Shown: positions 36,360 to 44,786 of the stretch, one piece after another
How positions within the stretch are numbered: position 1 is the stretch's first letter
How the letters are laid out: each line of letters opens with the position of its first letter
Origin: Amycolatopsis deserti
Lineage (GTDB): Bacteria; Actinomycetota; Actinomycetes; Mycobacteriales; Pseudonocardiaceae
DNA: 64,000 bases
Direction: 5' to 3'
NCBI RefSeq assembly: GCF_014653945.1
Contig: NZ_BNAU01000002.1
Coordinates: 124,001 to 188,000, forward strand
Made by a program: the position numbers and the translations under genes
The notes under the pieces: model-generated
What the model saw: the letters and a program-made list of their open reading frames with translations, nothing else
Database searches by the model: none
What the model was told of the DNA's origin: nothing

Positions 36360-36953
36360 TCAGGCCTTCGCGCGGTGGGCTTCCGCCAGGTGCGCATCGG
36401 GGGTGCAGCGGGCGCACGGCGTGAACCCGAGGTCCCGCGCCTCCTTCACGGAGATCGGGATCGTGTCGCGGTCGGCGAGCCAGCCGCAGTCCGTCAGGTG
36501 GTAGCGCGGGTGCTCGTCCACGACCACGACCTCGACGTCCAGCTCGTCCACGATCTTCGCATCGGCCGGGTCCGTGGGCTCCTCGCCCGGCTCGCCCTCC
36601 TCGGCGGTGCCGACCAGCTCACCGGCGGTCGGCAGCAGCGCGGTCTGGTCCACCGGCGCGTCTTCCACCTCGGCGACCGCGTCCGACGGCTCCACGGCCG
36701 GCTTCTCCGCCGCCTCGGCCACCTCCGCGGCCGCCTCCTCGTCGTCGGCCGCCGCGGCAGCGGGCTCCGCCACCGGCTCGGCGGCCGCGCGCCGACGGGC
36801 CACCCGGCGCCGCACGAAGTCGGCCACCAGCAGCAGCCCGGCGGCGACCGACAGGCCGATCGAGATCCACGCCCACAGCGAGTTCGCCGTGACCAGAGCC
36901 GCGATCAGCAGCCCCAGCGCGGCCAGAACCAGGATCAGAACGATGAAGAGCAC
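36360..36953 (-). CDS. Two-helix membrane protein with acidic linker and Cys-containing C-domain
   Basis: 197 residues. Two N-terminal transmembrane helices (LFIVLILVLAALGLLIAALVT and LWAWISIGLSVAAGLLLVADFV) are followed by a basic RRRVARRRAAA stop-transfer, then about 90 residues rich in Ala, Glu and Asp. The C-terminal 50 residues are ordered: DEHPRYHLTDCGWLADRDTIPISVKEARDLGFTPCARCTPD. Three Cys plus His suggest a small metal site. It lies downstream of divIVA, a position where actinobacteria often encode such a protein; a role in polar growth is possible but unproven. GTG start at 36953. Confidence 0.78.
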   Translation of the reverse strand: MLFIVLILVLAALGLLIAALVTANSLWAWISIGLSVAAGLLLVADFVRRRVARRRAAAEPVAEPAAAAADDEEAAAEVAEAAEKPAVEPSDAVAEVEDAPVDQTALLPTAGELVGTAEEGEPGEEPTDPADAKIVDELDVEVVVVDEHPRYHLTDCGWLADRDTIPISVKEARDLGFTPCARCTPDAHLAEAHRAKA

Positions 36954-37060
36954 GGTGAATTACAACACGGACCACGCCCGGAACGGTTCCGACCCTCCCA
37001 CGCGGAGTGCCGGAACCGTCACCGGGAAGCCCAGCCGGCCGAAGCCCAGCCGGCCTCGGC

Positions 37061-37891
37061 TCAGCCGGCCTCGGCGCGGGGACCGAACGAGTAGCCCTGT
37101 CCGCTGCCCGATCCCGCGCTCGCCTGTCCCGAGTTGGAGGACGCCGAGGCGGGCGCGGCGGAACCACGATCGTCGAGCTCGCGCAGCTGGGACTCCAGGA
37201 ACCCGCGCAGCCGCGTGCGGTACTCGCGCTCGATGGTGCGCAGTTCCTCGATCTTCTTGCCCAGCGCGGTCTTCTCGCTGTTCAGCGTGTTCATGGTCTC
37301 GGTGTACTTGCGCTGCGCCTCGCGCTCCATGGTGGTCGCCTTGTCGCGCGCCTGCCGCTCCAGCGTCTCGGCCCGGGTGCGGGCGTCGTTGAGCATGTTC
37401 TCCGCTCGCGTGCGCGCCTCGTTGACCATCGAGTCGGCCTTGGTGCGGGCGTCGGAGAGCAGCTGCTCGGACTTCGCGCGAGCCTCGGCCAGCATGCCGT
37501 CGGACTCGGTCTTGGCCTCGGCGGTCAGCCGGTCGGCCATTTCCTGGGCCAGGCCGAGGACCTTCGCCGCCTGGACGTTCGGCTCGCCGCCGTCCGACAT
37601 CGGGTGGGCCTGGGTCTGCTCGGCGGCCGAGGGCGGCGGCACGGGCGCCAGGCGGCGCTCCTGCGGTCCGGCTCCGGCGCGGGCGGCCTCGAGGTCGGCA
37701 CGGGTGCCTTCGAGTTCGGCGTCGAGCTGCTCGACCTGCTGGCGCAGCTCGTTGTTGTCCTCGATGAGCCGCGCGAGCTCGGTCTCCACCAGGTCGAGGA
37801 ACGCGTCCACCTCGTCCTCGTTGTAGCCCCGCTTGCCGATGGGTGGCTTGCTGAACGCGACGTTATGCACGTCAGCGGGGGTCAACGACAT
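37061..37891 (-). CDS. divIVA: DivIVA / Wag31 polar-growth scaffold
   Basis: 276 residues, cytoplasmic curvature-binding coiled-coil protein that marks poles and septa and recruits the peptidoglycan machinery. The N-terminal lipid-binding domain is typical ([35 protein letters not shown]). The first coiled coil follows ([25 protein letters not shown]), a Pro/Ala linker, then a long second coiled coil with repeated heptads ([31 protein letters not shown]). It ends in a Gly/Ser/Ala tail. It is likely co-transcribed with yggT and sepF, as in other actinobacteria. Confidence 0.95.
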   Translation of the reverse strand: MSLTPADVHNVAFSKPPIGKRGYNEDEVDAFLDLVETELARLIEDNNELRQQVEQLDAELEGTRADLEAARAGAGPQERRLAPVPPPSAAEQTQAHPMSDGGEPNVQAAKVLGLAQEMADRLTAEAKTESDGMLAEARAKSEQLLSDARTKADSMVNEARTRAENMLNDARTRAETLERQARDKATTMEREAQRKYTETMNTLNSEKTALGKKIEELRTIEREYRTRLRGFLESQLRELDDRGSAAPASASSNSGQASAGSGSGQGYSFGPRAEAG

Positions 37892-37944
37892 CAGATCACC
37901 TCACGCACTCCATGGCCTGCTCCGACACCTGGGTTCCCCCGAAG

Positions 37945-38238
37945 TCACCCAGGAAGCGCCAGTTGCATCAGTATGAACACAACCAACAGCAGCACCATAA
38001 TCGACAAGTCCAGTCCGACGCCGCCAATGCGCACCATCGGAATGATCCTCCGCACCACGCGGACCGGAGGATCGGTCACTGTGTAGATGGTCTCCAGCGT
38101 CACCGCAACCCCGCCGGCGGGGCGCCAGTCCCGTGCGAAGGCTCGCACGAGCTCCACCACGACACGCGCTGTGAGCAGCAGCCAAAAGACGAACAGCACG
38201 TAGTAGAGGACTAGCCGGACCGCATCCACGAACACCAC
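37945..38238 (-). CDS. yggT: YggT-family membrane protein
   Basis: 97 residues with two hydrophobic segments (LVLYYVLFVFWLLLTARVVVELV and LDLSIMVLLLVVFILMQLAL) flanking the family's loop TVTDPPVRVVRRIIPMVRIGGVGLDLS. YggT proteins lie between sepF and divIVA in most Gram-positive bacteria and are thought to help osmotic or division functions; the mechanism is unknown. GTG start at 38238. Confidence 0.9.
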   Translation of the reverse strand: MVFVDAVRLVLYYVLFVFWLLLTARVVVELVRAFARDWRPAGGVAVTLETIYTVTDPPVRVVRRIIPMVRIGGVGLDLSIMVLLLVVFILMQLALPG

Positions 38239-38408
38239 TCTGCCACATCACCGCGACCCCGGGAGCACCCGGAACACCCGGTCTGTCCGGGTCACGTAAT
38301 CGAACTGTGATTTAGCCAACGGTTTCACCCGTTCGGCCTAAATTGTTACGAATCGTAGTTGGGTCATCACACTGGTCCGGGCCATTTTTCCGGACCTGGC
38401 GGTCGCAC

Positions 38409-39029
38409 TCAGTTACGGAGGAACAGCCCGCCCTCGGCGATCCGGCGGCGCTCCTCCGCGGTCACCTCCACGTCCGGCGGCGACAGGAGGAACACCTTGC
38501 TGGTGATCTTGTCCATCGAGCCGCGCAGGGCGAACGCCAGCCCGGCCGCGAAGTCCACGAGGCGCTTGGCGTCCGCGTTCTCCATCTGGGTCAGGTTGAT
38601 GATCACCGGGATGCCCTCGCGGTAGGCCTCGCCGATCCCCCGCGCCTCGACGTAGCTCGTCGGGTGCAGCGTGGTGATCCGCCCCAGCGCGTCCCGCGCG
38701 GACGCCCGGGCCGGCTCCGGCACCGGCCGCAGCCGCGCCACCGGCTCCGGCTGCCGCTCGACCGCCAGCGCGCCGTGCACCGGCGGCTCCGGCGCCCGTG
38801 GCCGCGCCCGCAGCGGGCCCTCCTCGTCGTAGTCGGACCCGTCGCGGTACCGTCGGCGGGCACGCGGCGGCGGCTCCTCGTCGAAGCCGTCGTAGGCTTC
38901 GTCGGCGTAGTCGCGCCGGTAGTCCTCGTCGTACCGGTCGGCGGCCTCGTAGGAGTCGTAGCCGTCGTAACCGTCACTGTCGGCCGGGATCATGCCGAAG
39001 TAGGCCTTCAGCTTCTGCAGCGCGCTCAT
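38409..39029 (-). CDS. sepF: SepF cell-division protein
   Basis: 206 residues. An N-terminal amphipathic membrane helix (SALQKLKAYFGMIP) precedes an Asp/Tyr-rich linker with DGYDGYDSYE repeats and an Arg/Pro-rich stretch. The C-terminal SepF dimer domain (ARDALGRITTLHPTSYVEARGIGEAYREGIPVIINLTQMENADAKRLVDFAAGLAFALRGSMDKITSKVFLLSPPDVEV) binds the FtsZ C-terminus and replaces FtsA/ZipA as membrane anchor in actinobacteria. The ATG at 39029 follows AGGGAGAGG. Confidence 0.94.
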   Translation of the reverse strand: MSALQKLKAYFGMIPADSDGYDGYDSYEAADRYDEDYRRDYADEAYDGFDEEPPPRARRRYRDGSDYDEEGPLRARPRAPEPPVHGALAVERQPEPVARLRPVPEPARASARDALGRITTLHPTSYVEARGIGEAYREGIPVIINLTQMENADAKRLVDFAAGLAFALRGSMDKITSKVFLLSPPDVEVTAEERRRIAEGGLFLRN

Positions 39030-39094
39030 GCCTCTCCCTAGCCGCTCCCTCACCTGACTACCCGGACGCGATCGCTCACTTCCGGGTGATCTCG

Positions 39095-39829
39095 CTACGG
39101 CGAGGCTAAACCGCGGGCGCCGAGCAACGCGGTTCCGACACGCACACATGTCGAACCGTGCGCGATGGCGGGTTCCAGATCACTGCTCATCCCGGCGGAC
39201 AGCTCGACCGCCTCCGGGTGGTTCCGGCGGAGGTCGTCGGCCGCTCCGGCCAGGCGCGCGAAGGCCGGCGCGGGGTCGGCGCCGAGCGGCGCGACCGCCA
39301 TCAGGCCGCGCAGCCGCAGCCCGTCCAGCCCGGCGATGTGATCGGCCAGCTCACCCAGCCGAGGGAGTGGACAGCCGCCTCGTGACGGATCGTCGTCGAG
39401 GCTGGCCTGGATCAGGACGTCCAGCGGCCCGGACCGCTCCCCCGCTTCGTGCGCGTTGCGCAACGCCTTGGCGAGCGCGTCGGCGAGCCGGACCGAGTCG
39501 ACCGACTGGACCTCGTCGGCCCACCGCACCACCGAGCGCGCCTTGTTGCGCTGCAGCCGCCCGATCATGTGCCAGCGCGGCCGCGCGTCCGGCCGCAGCT
39601 CGCGCACCTCGGCGGCCTTGGCGCCGGCCTCCTGGTCGCGGTTCTCCGCGAGGTCGGTCTGGCCGAGGTCGGTGAGCAGGGCCGCGTCGGTGGCGGGGAA
39701 GGTCTTGGTGACGGCGAGCAGGCGCACCTCGGCGCGCGGCCGCCCGGCCGCCGCGCACGCCTGCGTCACGCGCGCCTCGACGGCTTCGAGCGCCTTGGCG
39801 ATCTCGTCCCGCCGCTGTTCGTCGCTCAT
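39095..39829 (-). CDS. YggS/PLPBP-family PLP homeostasis protein
   Basis: 244 residues, alanine-racemase-like TIM barrel that binds pyridoxal phosphate without known catalysis. The PLP lysine is Lys42 (LLAVTKTFPATD). Other conserved parts are LAENRDQEAGAKAAEV, RWHMIGRLQRNKARSVVRWADEVQSVDSVRLA and LSAGMSSDLEPAIAHGSTCVRVGTALLG. Its start overlaps the pgeF stop as ATGA. Position between pgeF and sepF is conserved in actinobacteria. Confidence 0.93.
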   Translation of the reverse strand: MSDEQRRDEIAKALEAVEARVTQACAAAGRPRAEVRLLAVTKTFPATDAALLTDLGQTDLAENRDQEAGAKAAEVRELRPDARPRWHMIGRLQRNKARSVVRWADEVQSVDSVRLADALAKALRNAHEAGERSGPLDVLIQASLDDDPSRGGCPLPRLGELADHIAGLDGLRLRGLMAVAPLGADPAPAFARLAGAADDLRRNHPEAVELSAGMSSDLEPAIAHGSTCVRVGTALLGARGLASP

Positions 39830-40527
39830 TCCGGCTCGGCCCAGGTCAGCGCGGCGATGCGGCCGGTCGTGCCGTCGCGCCGGTAGCTGAACAGGGTGGG
39901 GTCCTCGGCGGTGCAGCGCGGGTCGACGCCGACCTTGCCGACCCCGGCCTCGGCGAGCTGGCGCCACAGGCCGGCCCGGAGGTCCAGACCGGGCTTGCCG
40001 GCGCGCGTGCGGGTCGCGCTGCCCGGCAGGTGCTTGTCCACGTCGGCCGCCATCTCGGCGGGCACTTCGTAGCATTCGCCGCAGATCGCCGGGCCGAGCA
40101 GGACTTCGATGCGGCCCATTCCGGCGCCCGCTTCGACCATGGCCTCCAGCGCCGCCGGGAGAACCCCGACGCGGGCGCCGACGCGGCCGGCGTGCACCGC
40201 GGCCACCACCCCGGTCTCCGGGTCGCCGAGCAGGACCGGCACGCAGTCCGCGACGAGCACGGCGACGGGCAGGCCGGGGGTTTTCGTCACGAGCGCGTCG
40301 GTGGCCTCGGCGGGCGCGGTCTCGCTGCCGTCGACGACGGTGACCGTGCGGCCGTGCACCTGCTCCATCCAGGCCACCCGCTCGACGCCCAGCTCGGTGC
40401 CCAGCCGCTTGCGGTTGGCCGCCACCGCGGCCGGGTCGTCACCGACGTGGTCGCCGAGGTTGAACGTGTCGTACGGCGGCGCCGAAACGCCACCCGCCCT
40501 GGTCGTGACCACCCGACGGATGCGCAA
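39826..40527 (-). CDS. pgeF: PgeF/YfiH laccase-domain protein (peptidoglycan editing factor)
   Basis: 233 residues, cytosolic DUF152 family. Members act as purine-nucleoside phosphorylase/adenosine deaminase or correct L-Ser misincorporation into UDP-MurNAc. Conserved: TTRAGGVSAPPYDTFNLGDHVGDD, VAWMEQVHGRTV, ADCVPVLLGDPETGVVAAVHAGRVGARVGVL (metal-ligand His and Cys) and GPAICGECYEVPAEMA. TTG start at 40527. Translationally coupled to the PLP protein downstream. In this genome a plus-strand gene separates it from ftsZ. Confidence 0.9.
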   Translation of the reverse strand: MRIRRVVTTRAGGVSAPPYDTFNLGDHVGDDPAAVAANRKRLGTELGVERVAWMEQVHGRTVTVVDGSETAPAEATDALVTKTPGLPVAVLVADCVPVLLGDPETGVVAAVHAGRVGARVGVLPAALEAMVEAGAGMGRIEVLLGPAICGECYEVPAEMAADVDKHLPGSATRTRAGKPGLDLRAGLWRQLAEAGVGKVGVDPRCTAEDPTLFSYRRDGTTGRIAALTWAEPE

Positions 40528-40605
40528 GTCCCATTACCTCCACTCGCCTGGTTTGCCCTGAGCCTACTGGGAACCGGGCGCGGTCCTCGGAGGGTCTCAG
40601 CCGGC

Positions 40606-41439
40606 ATGGATCTGCCACCGCTACCCCCGAGCGTCCGCGCACTGGCCACCTCCGGGAAGCTGCCGCCGGAGCTGGCCGCGCTGTTCACCCCGCCCGGCCA
40701 GGAGAAGTGGACCCGCATCGCCGAAGCCGTGGACGAGCGCCTGGACGAGGTGGACCCCGCGGTGCGGGGCGCGTTCGCGCTCGCCGGCGCCTACGGCCAC
40801 CTGGACGACATCGAGTTCCTCGAACCCGGCGAGATGGACGAGCACAACGACCGGGCGATCGCCCTGCTCGAGGAAGCGCTCGGGCACGGCGTACCGGAGG
40901 AAGAGGTCCAGGACCTGTGGGACGTCACCTGCCGGGTGCCGGACGTCGCCCACCTCGCCCGCGAGCACGGCGAATACGTCGCGAAGCACGGCGCCACCGC
41001 GGGCCGGCGACTCAAGGCCAAGCTGGACGAGGCGGACGCGCGCTATGCGGCGGGCGACCGGGCCGGGGCGGTGGCGTTGTACCGCGAGGTCGGCGAGGCC
41101 GACCTGTGGGGCGAGTTCAGCGGGGCCATGGACATGGCCGACCTCGGCTGGTGCCGGCTGCTGCAGGACGCCGTCCGCTTCGACGGGCCCGAAGCGACGC
41201 GGCGGATCTGGCAGGAGGCGCGCGCCAGCCGCCACGCGGCGCGGTTCCCGCACCCGCACTGGGCGGTGCCGCTGGCCGAGCTGCTGATGGGCGCCGGGGT
41301 GCCCGACATCCTGGAGATCGTGGTCGCCGAGCGGCTCGACGCCGCCCTGCGGGACGAACTGCCGTGGGAGCTGTCCGAGGACGAGCGCTGGACGCTGTCC
41401 CGCGCCATCGACGAACTCGAACAGCACCACCGGGCCTGA
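40606..41439 (+). CDS. Unknown helical protein between pgeF and ftsZ
   Basis: 277 residues, not recognised. Acidic, Trp-containing and largely helical, with TPR-like phrases (DEADARYAAGDRAGAVALYREVGEADLWGEFSGAMDMADLGWCRLLQDAV, ARFPHPHWAVPLAELLMGAGVPDILEIVVAERLDAALRDELPW). No signal peptide or membrane helix. It reads against the division cluster, in the gap that in most actinobacteria is simply ftsZ-pgeF, so it is an insertion specific to this lineage. ATG at 40606; CGGAGGG upstream. A palindromic terminator overlaps its stop. Confidence 0.78.
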   Translation: MDLPPLPPSVRALATSGKLPPELAALFTPPGQEKWTRIAEAVDERLDEVDPAVRGAFALAGAYGHLDDIEFLEPGEMDEHNDRAIALLEEALGHGVPEEEVQDLWDVTCRVPDVAHLAREHGEYVAKHGATAGRRLKAKLDEADARYAAGDRAGAVALYREVGEADLWGEFSGAMDMADLGWCRLLQDAVRFDGPEATRRIWQEARASRHAARFPHPHWAVPLAELLMGAGVPDILEIVVAERLDAALRDELPWELSEDERWTLSRAIDELEQHHRA

Positions 41440-41454
41440 CGCGCGTCAGGCCCG
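41431..41454. terminator. Bidirectional hairpin between the unknown gene and ftsZ
   Basis: A perfect 12-bp inverted repeat (CGGGCCTGACGC / GCGTCAGGCCCG) with no spacer, spanning the stop codon of the plus-strand gene and ending 9 bp before the ftsZ stop. It should end transcripts of both convergent genes, which would partly separate ftsZ from pgeF expression. Confidence 0.75.
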
Positions 41455-41462
41455 GCCCGGGG

Positions 41463-42749
41463 TCAGCGCCGCATGAACGGCGGGACGTCCACGTCGTCGT
41501 CGGAGGGGTCGTCGGTCACCGGGACCGCCCGGCTGGGCAGGCTGCCCTGGCTGGTGCTCGTGCGCGGCGCCGGGTAGCTGCGGCTGCCGCCACCGGCCTG
41601 CGGGAGCCCGCTCGGCGGCGTGCCGTAGTTGGTGCCCGACGGCGGCGTGCGCGGCGGCGTGACCGGGAAGCCGCCGCCGGCGGGCGGGGCCGGCGGCGGC
41701 GTCGACGCCGGAGGCGCCGGCTGGCGGACCTGTCCGGCCTCGGCGGACGCCGTCGTCGAGCGGGTGCCCACCGCGGGCGGCTCGAGCTTCTTGTGGGTGG
41801 GCGAGCCGGAGTCGAACCCGGCCGCGATCACCGTCACGCGCACCTCGTCGCCGAGGGAGTCGTCGATGATCGTCCCGAAGATGATGTTCGCCTCCGGGTG
41901 GGCGGCCTCCTGCACCAGCGAGGCGGCCTCGTTGATCTCGAAGAGGCCGAGGTCGGAACCGCCCGCGATGGACAGCAGCGCGCCGTGCGCGCCCTCCATC
42001 GAGGCCTCCAGCAGCGGCGAGTTGATCGCCTTCTCCGCGGCCTGCACCGCCCGCCCCTCGCCGCGCGCGGAGCCGATGCCCATCAGCGCGCTGCCCGCGC
42101 CGGACATCACGCTCTTCACGTCGGCGAAGTCCAGGTTGATCAGACCCGGTGTGGTGATCAGGTCGGTGATGCCCTGGACACCGGAGAGCAGGACCTCGTC
42201 GGCGGAGCGGAACGCGTCCATCAGGCTGACGCCGATGTCGCCGAGCTGCAGCAGCCGGTCGTTGGGGATGACGATGAGGGTGTCGCACTCGTTGCGCAGC
42301 GCCTGGATGCCGTCCTCGGCCTGCTTGCCGCGGCGCTTGCCCTCGAAGGTGAACGGCCGGGTCACCACGCCGATCGTGAGCGCGCCGAGCTTGCGCGCGA
42401 TCGAGGCGACCACCGGCGCGCCGCCGGTGCCGGTGCCGCCGCCCTCACCCGCGGTCACGAAGACCATGTCGGCGCCCTTGAGCACCTCCTCGATCTCCTC
42501 GCGGTGGTCCTCGGCGGCCTTGTGCCCCACCTCGGGGTTCGCGCCGGCGCCCAGGCCGCGGGTCAGCTCGCGGCCGATGTCGAGCTTGACATCCGCGTCG
42601 GACATCAGCAGCGCCTGCGCGTCCGTGTTGATCGCGATGAACTCGACACCCTTGAGGCCGACCTCGATCATGCGGTTGACGGCGTTGACACCGCCACCGC
42701 CGATGCCGACGACCTTGATCACCGCGAGGTAGTTGTGCGGGGGCGTCAT
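41463..42749 (-). CDS. ftsZ: Cell-division GTPase FtsZ
   Basis: 428 residues, tubulin homologue that forms the Z-ring. Nucleotide-binding motifs: [17 protein letters not shown] at the N-terminus and the tubulin signature [14 protein letters not shown]7 loop and catalytic [12 protein letters not shown] are intact. A Pro/Gly-rich linker of about 90 residues leads to the conserved tail [12 protein letters not shown], the SepF/FtsW-binding peptide. A TTGACA-containing promoter lies about 60-90 bp upstream. In this genome the DinB/OsmC pair separates ftsZ from ftsQ, so ftsZ needs its own promoter. Confidence 0.97.
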   Translation of the reverse strand: MTPPHNYLAVIKVVGIGGGGVNAVNRMIEVGLKGVEFIAINTDAQALLMSDADVKLDIGRELTRGLGAGANPEVGHKAAEDHREEIEEVLKGADMVFVTAGEGGGTGTGGAPVVASIARKLGALTIGVVTRPFTFEGKRRGKQAEDGIQALRNECDTLIVIPNDRLLQLGDIGVSLMDAFRSADEVLLSGVQGITDLITTPGLINLDFADVKSVMSGAGSALMGIGSARGEGRAVQAAEKAINSPLLEASMEGAHGALLSIAGGSDLGLFEINEAASLVQEAAHPEANIIFGTIIDDSLGDEVRVTVIAAGFDSGSPTHKKLEPPAVGTRSTTASAEAGQVRQPAPPASTPPPAPPAGGGFPVTPPRTPPSGTNYGTPPSGLPQAGGGSRSYPAPRTSTSQGSLPSRAVPVTDDPSDDDVDVPPFMRR

Positions 42750-42805
42750 CGGGTCCGCCTTCCTATCGTGATTCCTCGTACCGCTCGCCGGGAGCGAAAA
42801 CCCTC

Positions 42806-42836
42806 AACCTAAACTCAAGGTTCAGAGTTATGTCAA
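42806..42836 (-). promoter_or_regulatory. Probable housekeeping promoter of ftsZ
   Basis: On the minus strand TTGACA (42836-42831) is followed after 19 nt by TAGGTT (42811-42806), about 57 nt before the ftsZ start, inside the only AT-richer patch of the region. The spacing is slightly long. Motif-based call. Confidence 0.5.
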
Positions 42837-42937
42837 CTCCCCGCTCCGTCCGCCGACGGTAGGGATCCGGCGAAGCGGAATCCAGTAGCCACGCCGCGTG
42901 TCGGCCGTGGCGTTGCAAAATCACCGCGCCGGACGCG

Positions 42938-43432
42938 TCATTCGCCGGTCCGGCCGTCGGTCAGCTCACGCAGCAGATCGAGGTGCCCGGCGTGCCGGCC
43001 GGTCTCCTCCACCATGTGGATCAGCACGTAGCGGAGGTTGATCGCACCGTCCCGGAAGGACACCAGCGTGTCCGGCTCCAGCTTCGCCGCGATCGCGCGG
43101 CTGGTCTCGCACTGCGCGCGATAACCGGCCACCAGGCCGGCGAGCGGAACCGTGAGCGCCTCGCGGAAGTCGGCGTCGCGGTCGGCGTCCAGCTTCTCCG
43201 CCCACCGGTTGGGACGGCCGTCGAGCACCGCTTCGAACCAGTAGTGCTCCACGTAGGTCAGATGGCCGACCAGGCCGGCGATCGTGGTCAGACCACTCGG
43301 AACCAGGCTGCGGCGGGCCTGCTCGTCGGTCAGGCCCGCGCACTTGAGCACGACGGCCTCGCGCAGGAAGTCCAGGAAGCCGGTCAGCTGCTCGCGTTCG
43401 CCGCCGTCGAAGGGCGGTTCCGTTCTGATCAC
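42938..43432 (-). CDS. DinB-family (DUF664) protein
   Basis: 164 residues, four-helix-bundle DinB/YfiT-like fold: LTGFLDFLREAVVLKCAGLTDEQARRSLVPSGLTTIAGLVGHLTYVEHYWFEAVLDG, then GAINLRYVLIHMVEETGRHAGHLDLLRELTDG. Three His (GHLTYVEHYW, HMVEETGRHAGHLD) form the usual metal site. Family members include bacillithiol/mycothiol-dependent transferases, which would suit its pairing with a thiol peroxidase. GTG start at 43432, divergent from osmC, with an operator-like palindrome between them. Confidence 0.82.
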   Translation of the reverse strand: MIRTEPPFDGGEREQLTGFLDFLREAVVLKCAGLTDEQARRSLVPSGLTTIAGLVGHLTYVEHYWFEAVLDGRPNRWAEKLDADRDADFREALTVPLAGLVAGYRAQCETSRAIAAKLEPDTLVSFRDGAINLRYVLIHMVEETGRHAGHLDLLRELTDGRTGE

Positions 43433-43461
43433 GTGACACAGCTTTCCACAGTGGATGAGTT

Positions 43462-43482
43462 GCGCACAATTGAATTGCGCGC
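43462..43482. promoter_or_regulatory. Operator-like palindrome between the DinB and OsmC genes
   Basis: Two 10-bp arms, GCGCACAATT and AATTGCGCGC, flank a single G and match with one mismatch. The core CAATT-N-AATTG is the pattern bound by OhrR/MarR-type peroxide sensors in front of ohr/osmC genes. The position suits control of both divergent genes. No ohrR gene lies in the window. Confidence 0.6.
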
Positions 43483-43529
43483 TATGTTCATGGTCGGAAG
43501 GATCTTCACGCAACCGGAAGGGGAACACC

Positions 43530-43964
43530 ATGCCCACCCGCGACGCCACCACCCACTGGGAAGGCGGACTGCAGAACGGCAAGGGACACGTCACGCTCGA
43601 CTCGTCGAACGCCGGCCAGTTCGACGTGTCGTTCCCGACGCGCGCCGGCAACCCGGAGGGTCAGACCAGCCCGGAGGAGCTGATCGCCGCCGCGCACTCG
43701 TCGTGCCTGGCGATGAACCTCTCCGGCGTGCTGGAGTCGCAGGGCCTGACCGCCGAGTCGATCGACGTCAGCGCCGAGGTCACGCTCGGCCCGGCCGCCG
43801 GCGGCGGCTTCGAGCTCAGCGGCATCGCGATCACGTTGCGCGCCACCGTGCCCGGCGTGGACGCGGAGAAGTTCGCCGAGCTGGCCAAGACCGCGGAACA
43901 GACCTGCCCGGTGTCGAAGGCGCTGGCGGGCACGACGATCACACTCGACGCGGCGCTCGACTGA
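43530..43964 (+). CDS. osmC: OsmC-family peroxiredoxin
   Basis: 144 residues, thiol-dependent organic hydroperoxide reductase. It aligns with E. coli OsmC over its length: ATTHWEGGLQNGKGHVTLDSS, TSPEELIAAAHSSCLAMNLSGVLESQGL and TAEQTCPVSKALAGTTITLDAALD. The two reactive cysteines (SSCLAM and QTCPVS) are present. ATG at 43530 with GGAAGGGG upstream. Probably induced by organic peroxides through the palindrome at 43462. It sits inside the division cluster between ftsQ and ftsZ, with a terminator after it. Confidence 0.92.
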   Translation: MPTRDATTHWEGGLQNGKGHVTLDSSNAGQFDVSFPTRAGNPEGQTSPEELIAAAHSSCLAMNLSGVLESQGLTAESIDVSAEVTLGPAAGGGFELSGIAITLRATVPGVDAEKFAELAKTAEQTCPVSKALAGTTITLDAALD

Positions 43965-43979
43965 GTTCGGTCCCGCCGG

Positions 43980-44002
43980 CCGTCTCCGTCCTCAGGAGAC
44001 GG
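43980..44002. terminator. Bidirectional hairpin between osmC and ftsQ
   Basis: CCGTCTCC (43980-43987) pairs with GGAGACGG (43995-44002) across a 7-nt loop. It lies 16 bp past the osmC stop and contains the ftsQ stop codon, so it would terminate both convergent genes and close the long mur-fts transcript before ftsZ. Confidence 0.7.
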
Positions 44003-44786
44003 TCGGCAGTTCCGGGCTCGCCACGTCGTAGATCTGACCCTCGCGCGTCAGGAGGACGCTCAGCACCCGGGCCTTGCGCTCGGCGTTCGCCGCGTCGCCC
44101 CAGCGGACCGTTTTGCCCGTGGTCAGCGTGAACTCCACGCCGCCCGGGGTTTTCGCCCGCACCACGGCGACCTGGCCCTTCAGCGGCTCCGGCACCGTCG
44201 CGAGCACCGCGACCACCGACCGCGTCACCGGGTCCTCCGGGGACACCGCCGCCACCTGCAGCTCCGGTAGGCGCTCGGGCTTGTTCTGCACCGTCTTGTA
44301 GTCCAGGCCACCGGAATCGACCAGGTGGAAGCCGTCCCGGCCGGCCACGAACCCGATCGGCGTCCGCTCCGTCACCGTGATGTCCACAGTGGAGGGCCAG
44401 GAGCGGGAGACGTCCACAGTGGCCACCCCGGGGATCGCCGTGACGCGGGCGGCGATCTCGTCGGTGTCCAGCAACAGCATGGGCTTGAGATCGGGCACCG
44501 CCGCCGCGGCCAGGATCTGGTCCCCCGGCACGCTGTGCGCGCCGTGCACCTCCACCGAACGCACCCCGAGCAACGACGTGAACAGCACGACGTACCCGAG
44601 GCCGAGCACCGTCAGCACGCTCAGCACCGCCACCCAGCGGCGCCGCAGCGCGCGGCGCCGCGAAACGCCCGTGCCGGTGCGCCGCCGGGCCGTCAGCGGG
44701 CGCCGTCCCCGGCGGCTGCGCACCGCCGACGACGACCGCCGCGTGGACGGCCGGCTGCGCTCCTCGCTCCGCGCTCGCGTCGCCAC
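43992..44786 (-). CDS. ftsQ: Divisome protein FtsQ (POTRA domain)
   Basis: 264 residues. A long Arg/Ser-rich cytoplasmic N-terminus of about 50 residues, one transmembrane helix (WVAVLSVLTVLGLGYVVLFTSLLGV), then an extracytoplasmic POTRA domain (VRSVEVHGAHSVPGDQILAAAAVPDLKPMLLLDTDEIAARVTAIPGVATVDVSRSWPSTVDITVTER) and the FtsQ beta domain. It links FtsL/FtsB to the divisome. GTG start, directly after the murC stop. Confidence 0.93.
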   Translation of the reverse strand: MATRARSEERSRPSTRRSSSAVRSRRGRRPLTARRRTGTGVSRRRALRRRWVAVLSVLTVLGLGYVVLFTSLLGVRSVEVHGAHSVPGDQILAAAAVPDLKPMLLLDTDEIAARVTAIPGVATVDVSRSWPSTVDITVTERTPIGFVAGRDGFHLVDSGGLDYKTVQNKPERLPELQVAAVSPEDPVTRSVVAVLATVPEPLKGQVAVVRAKTPGGVEFTLTTGKTVRWGDAANAERKARVLSVLLTREGQIYDVASPELPTVS

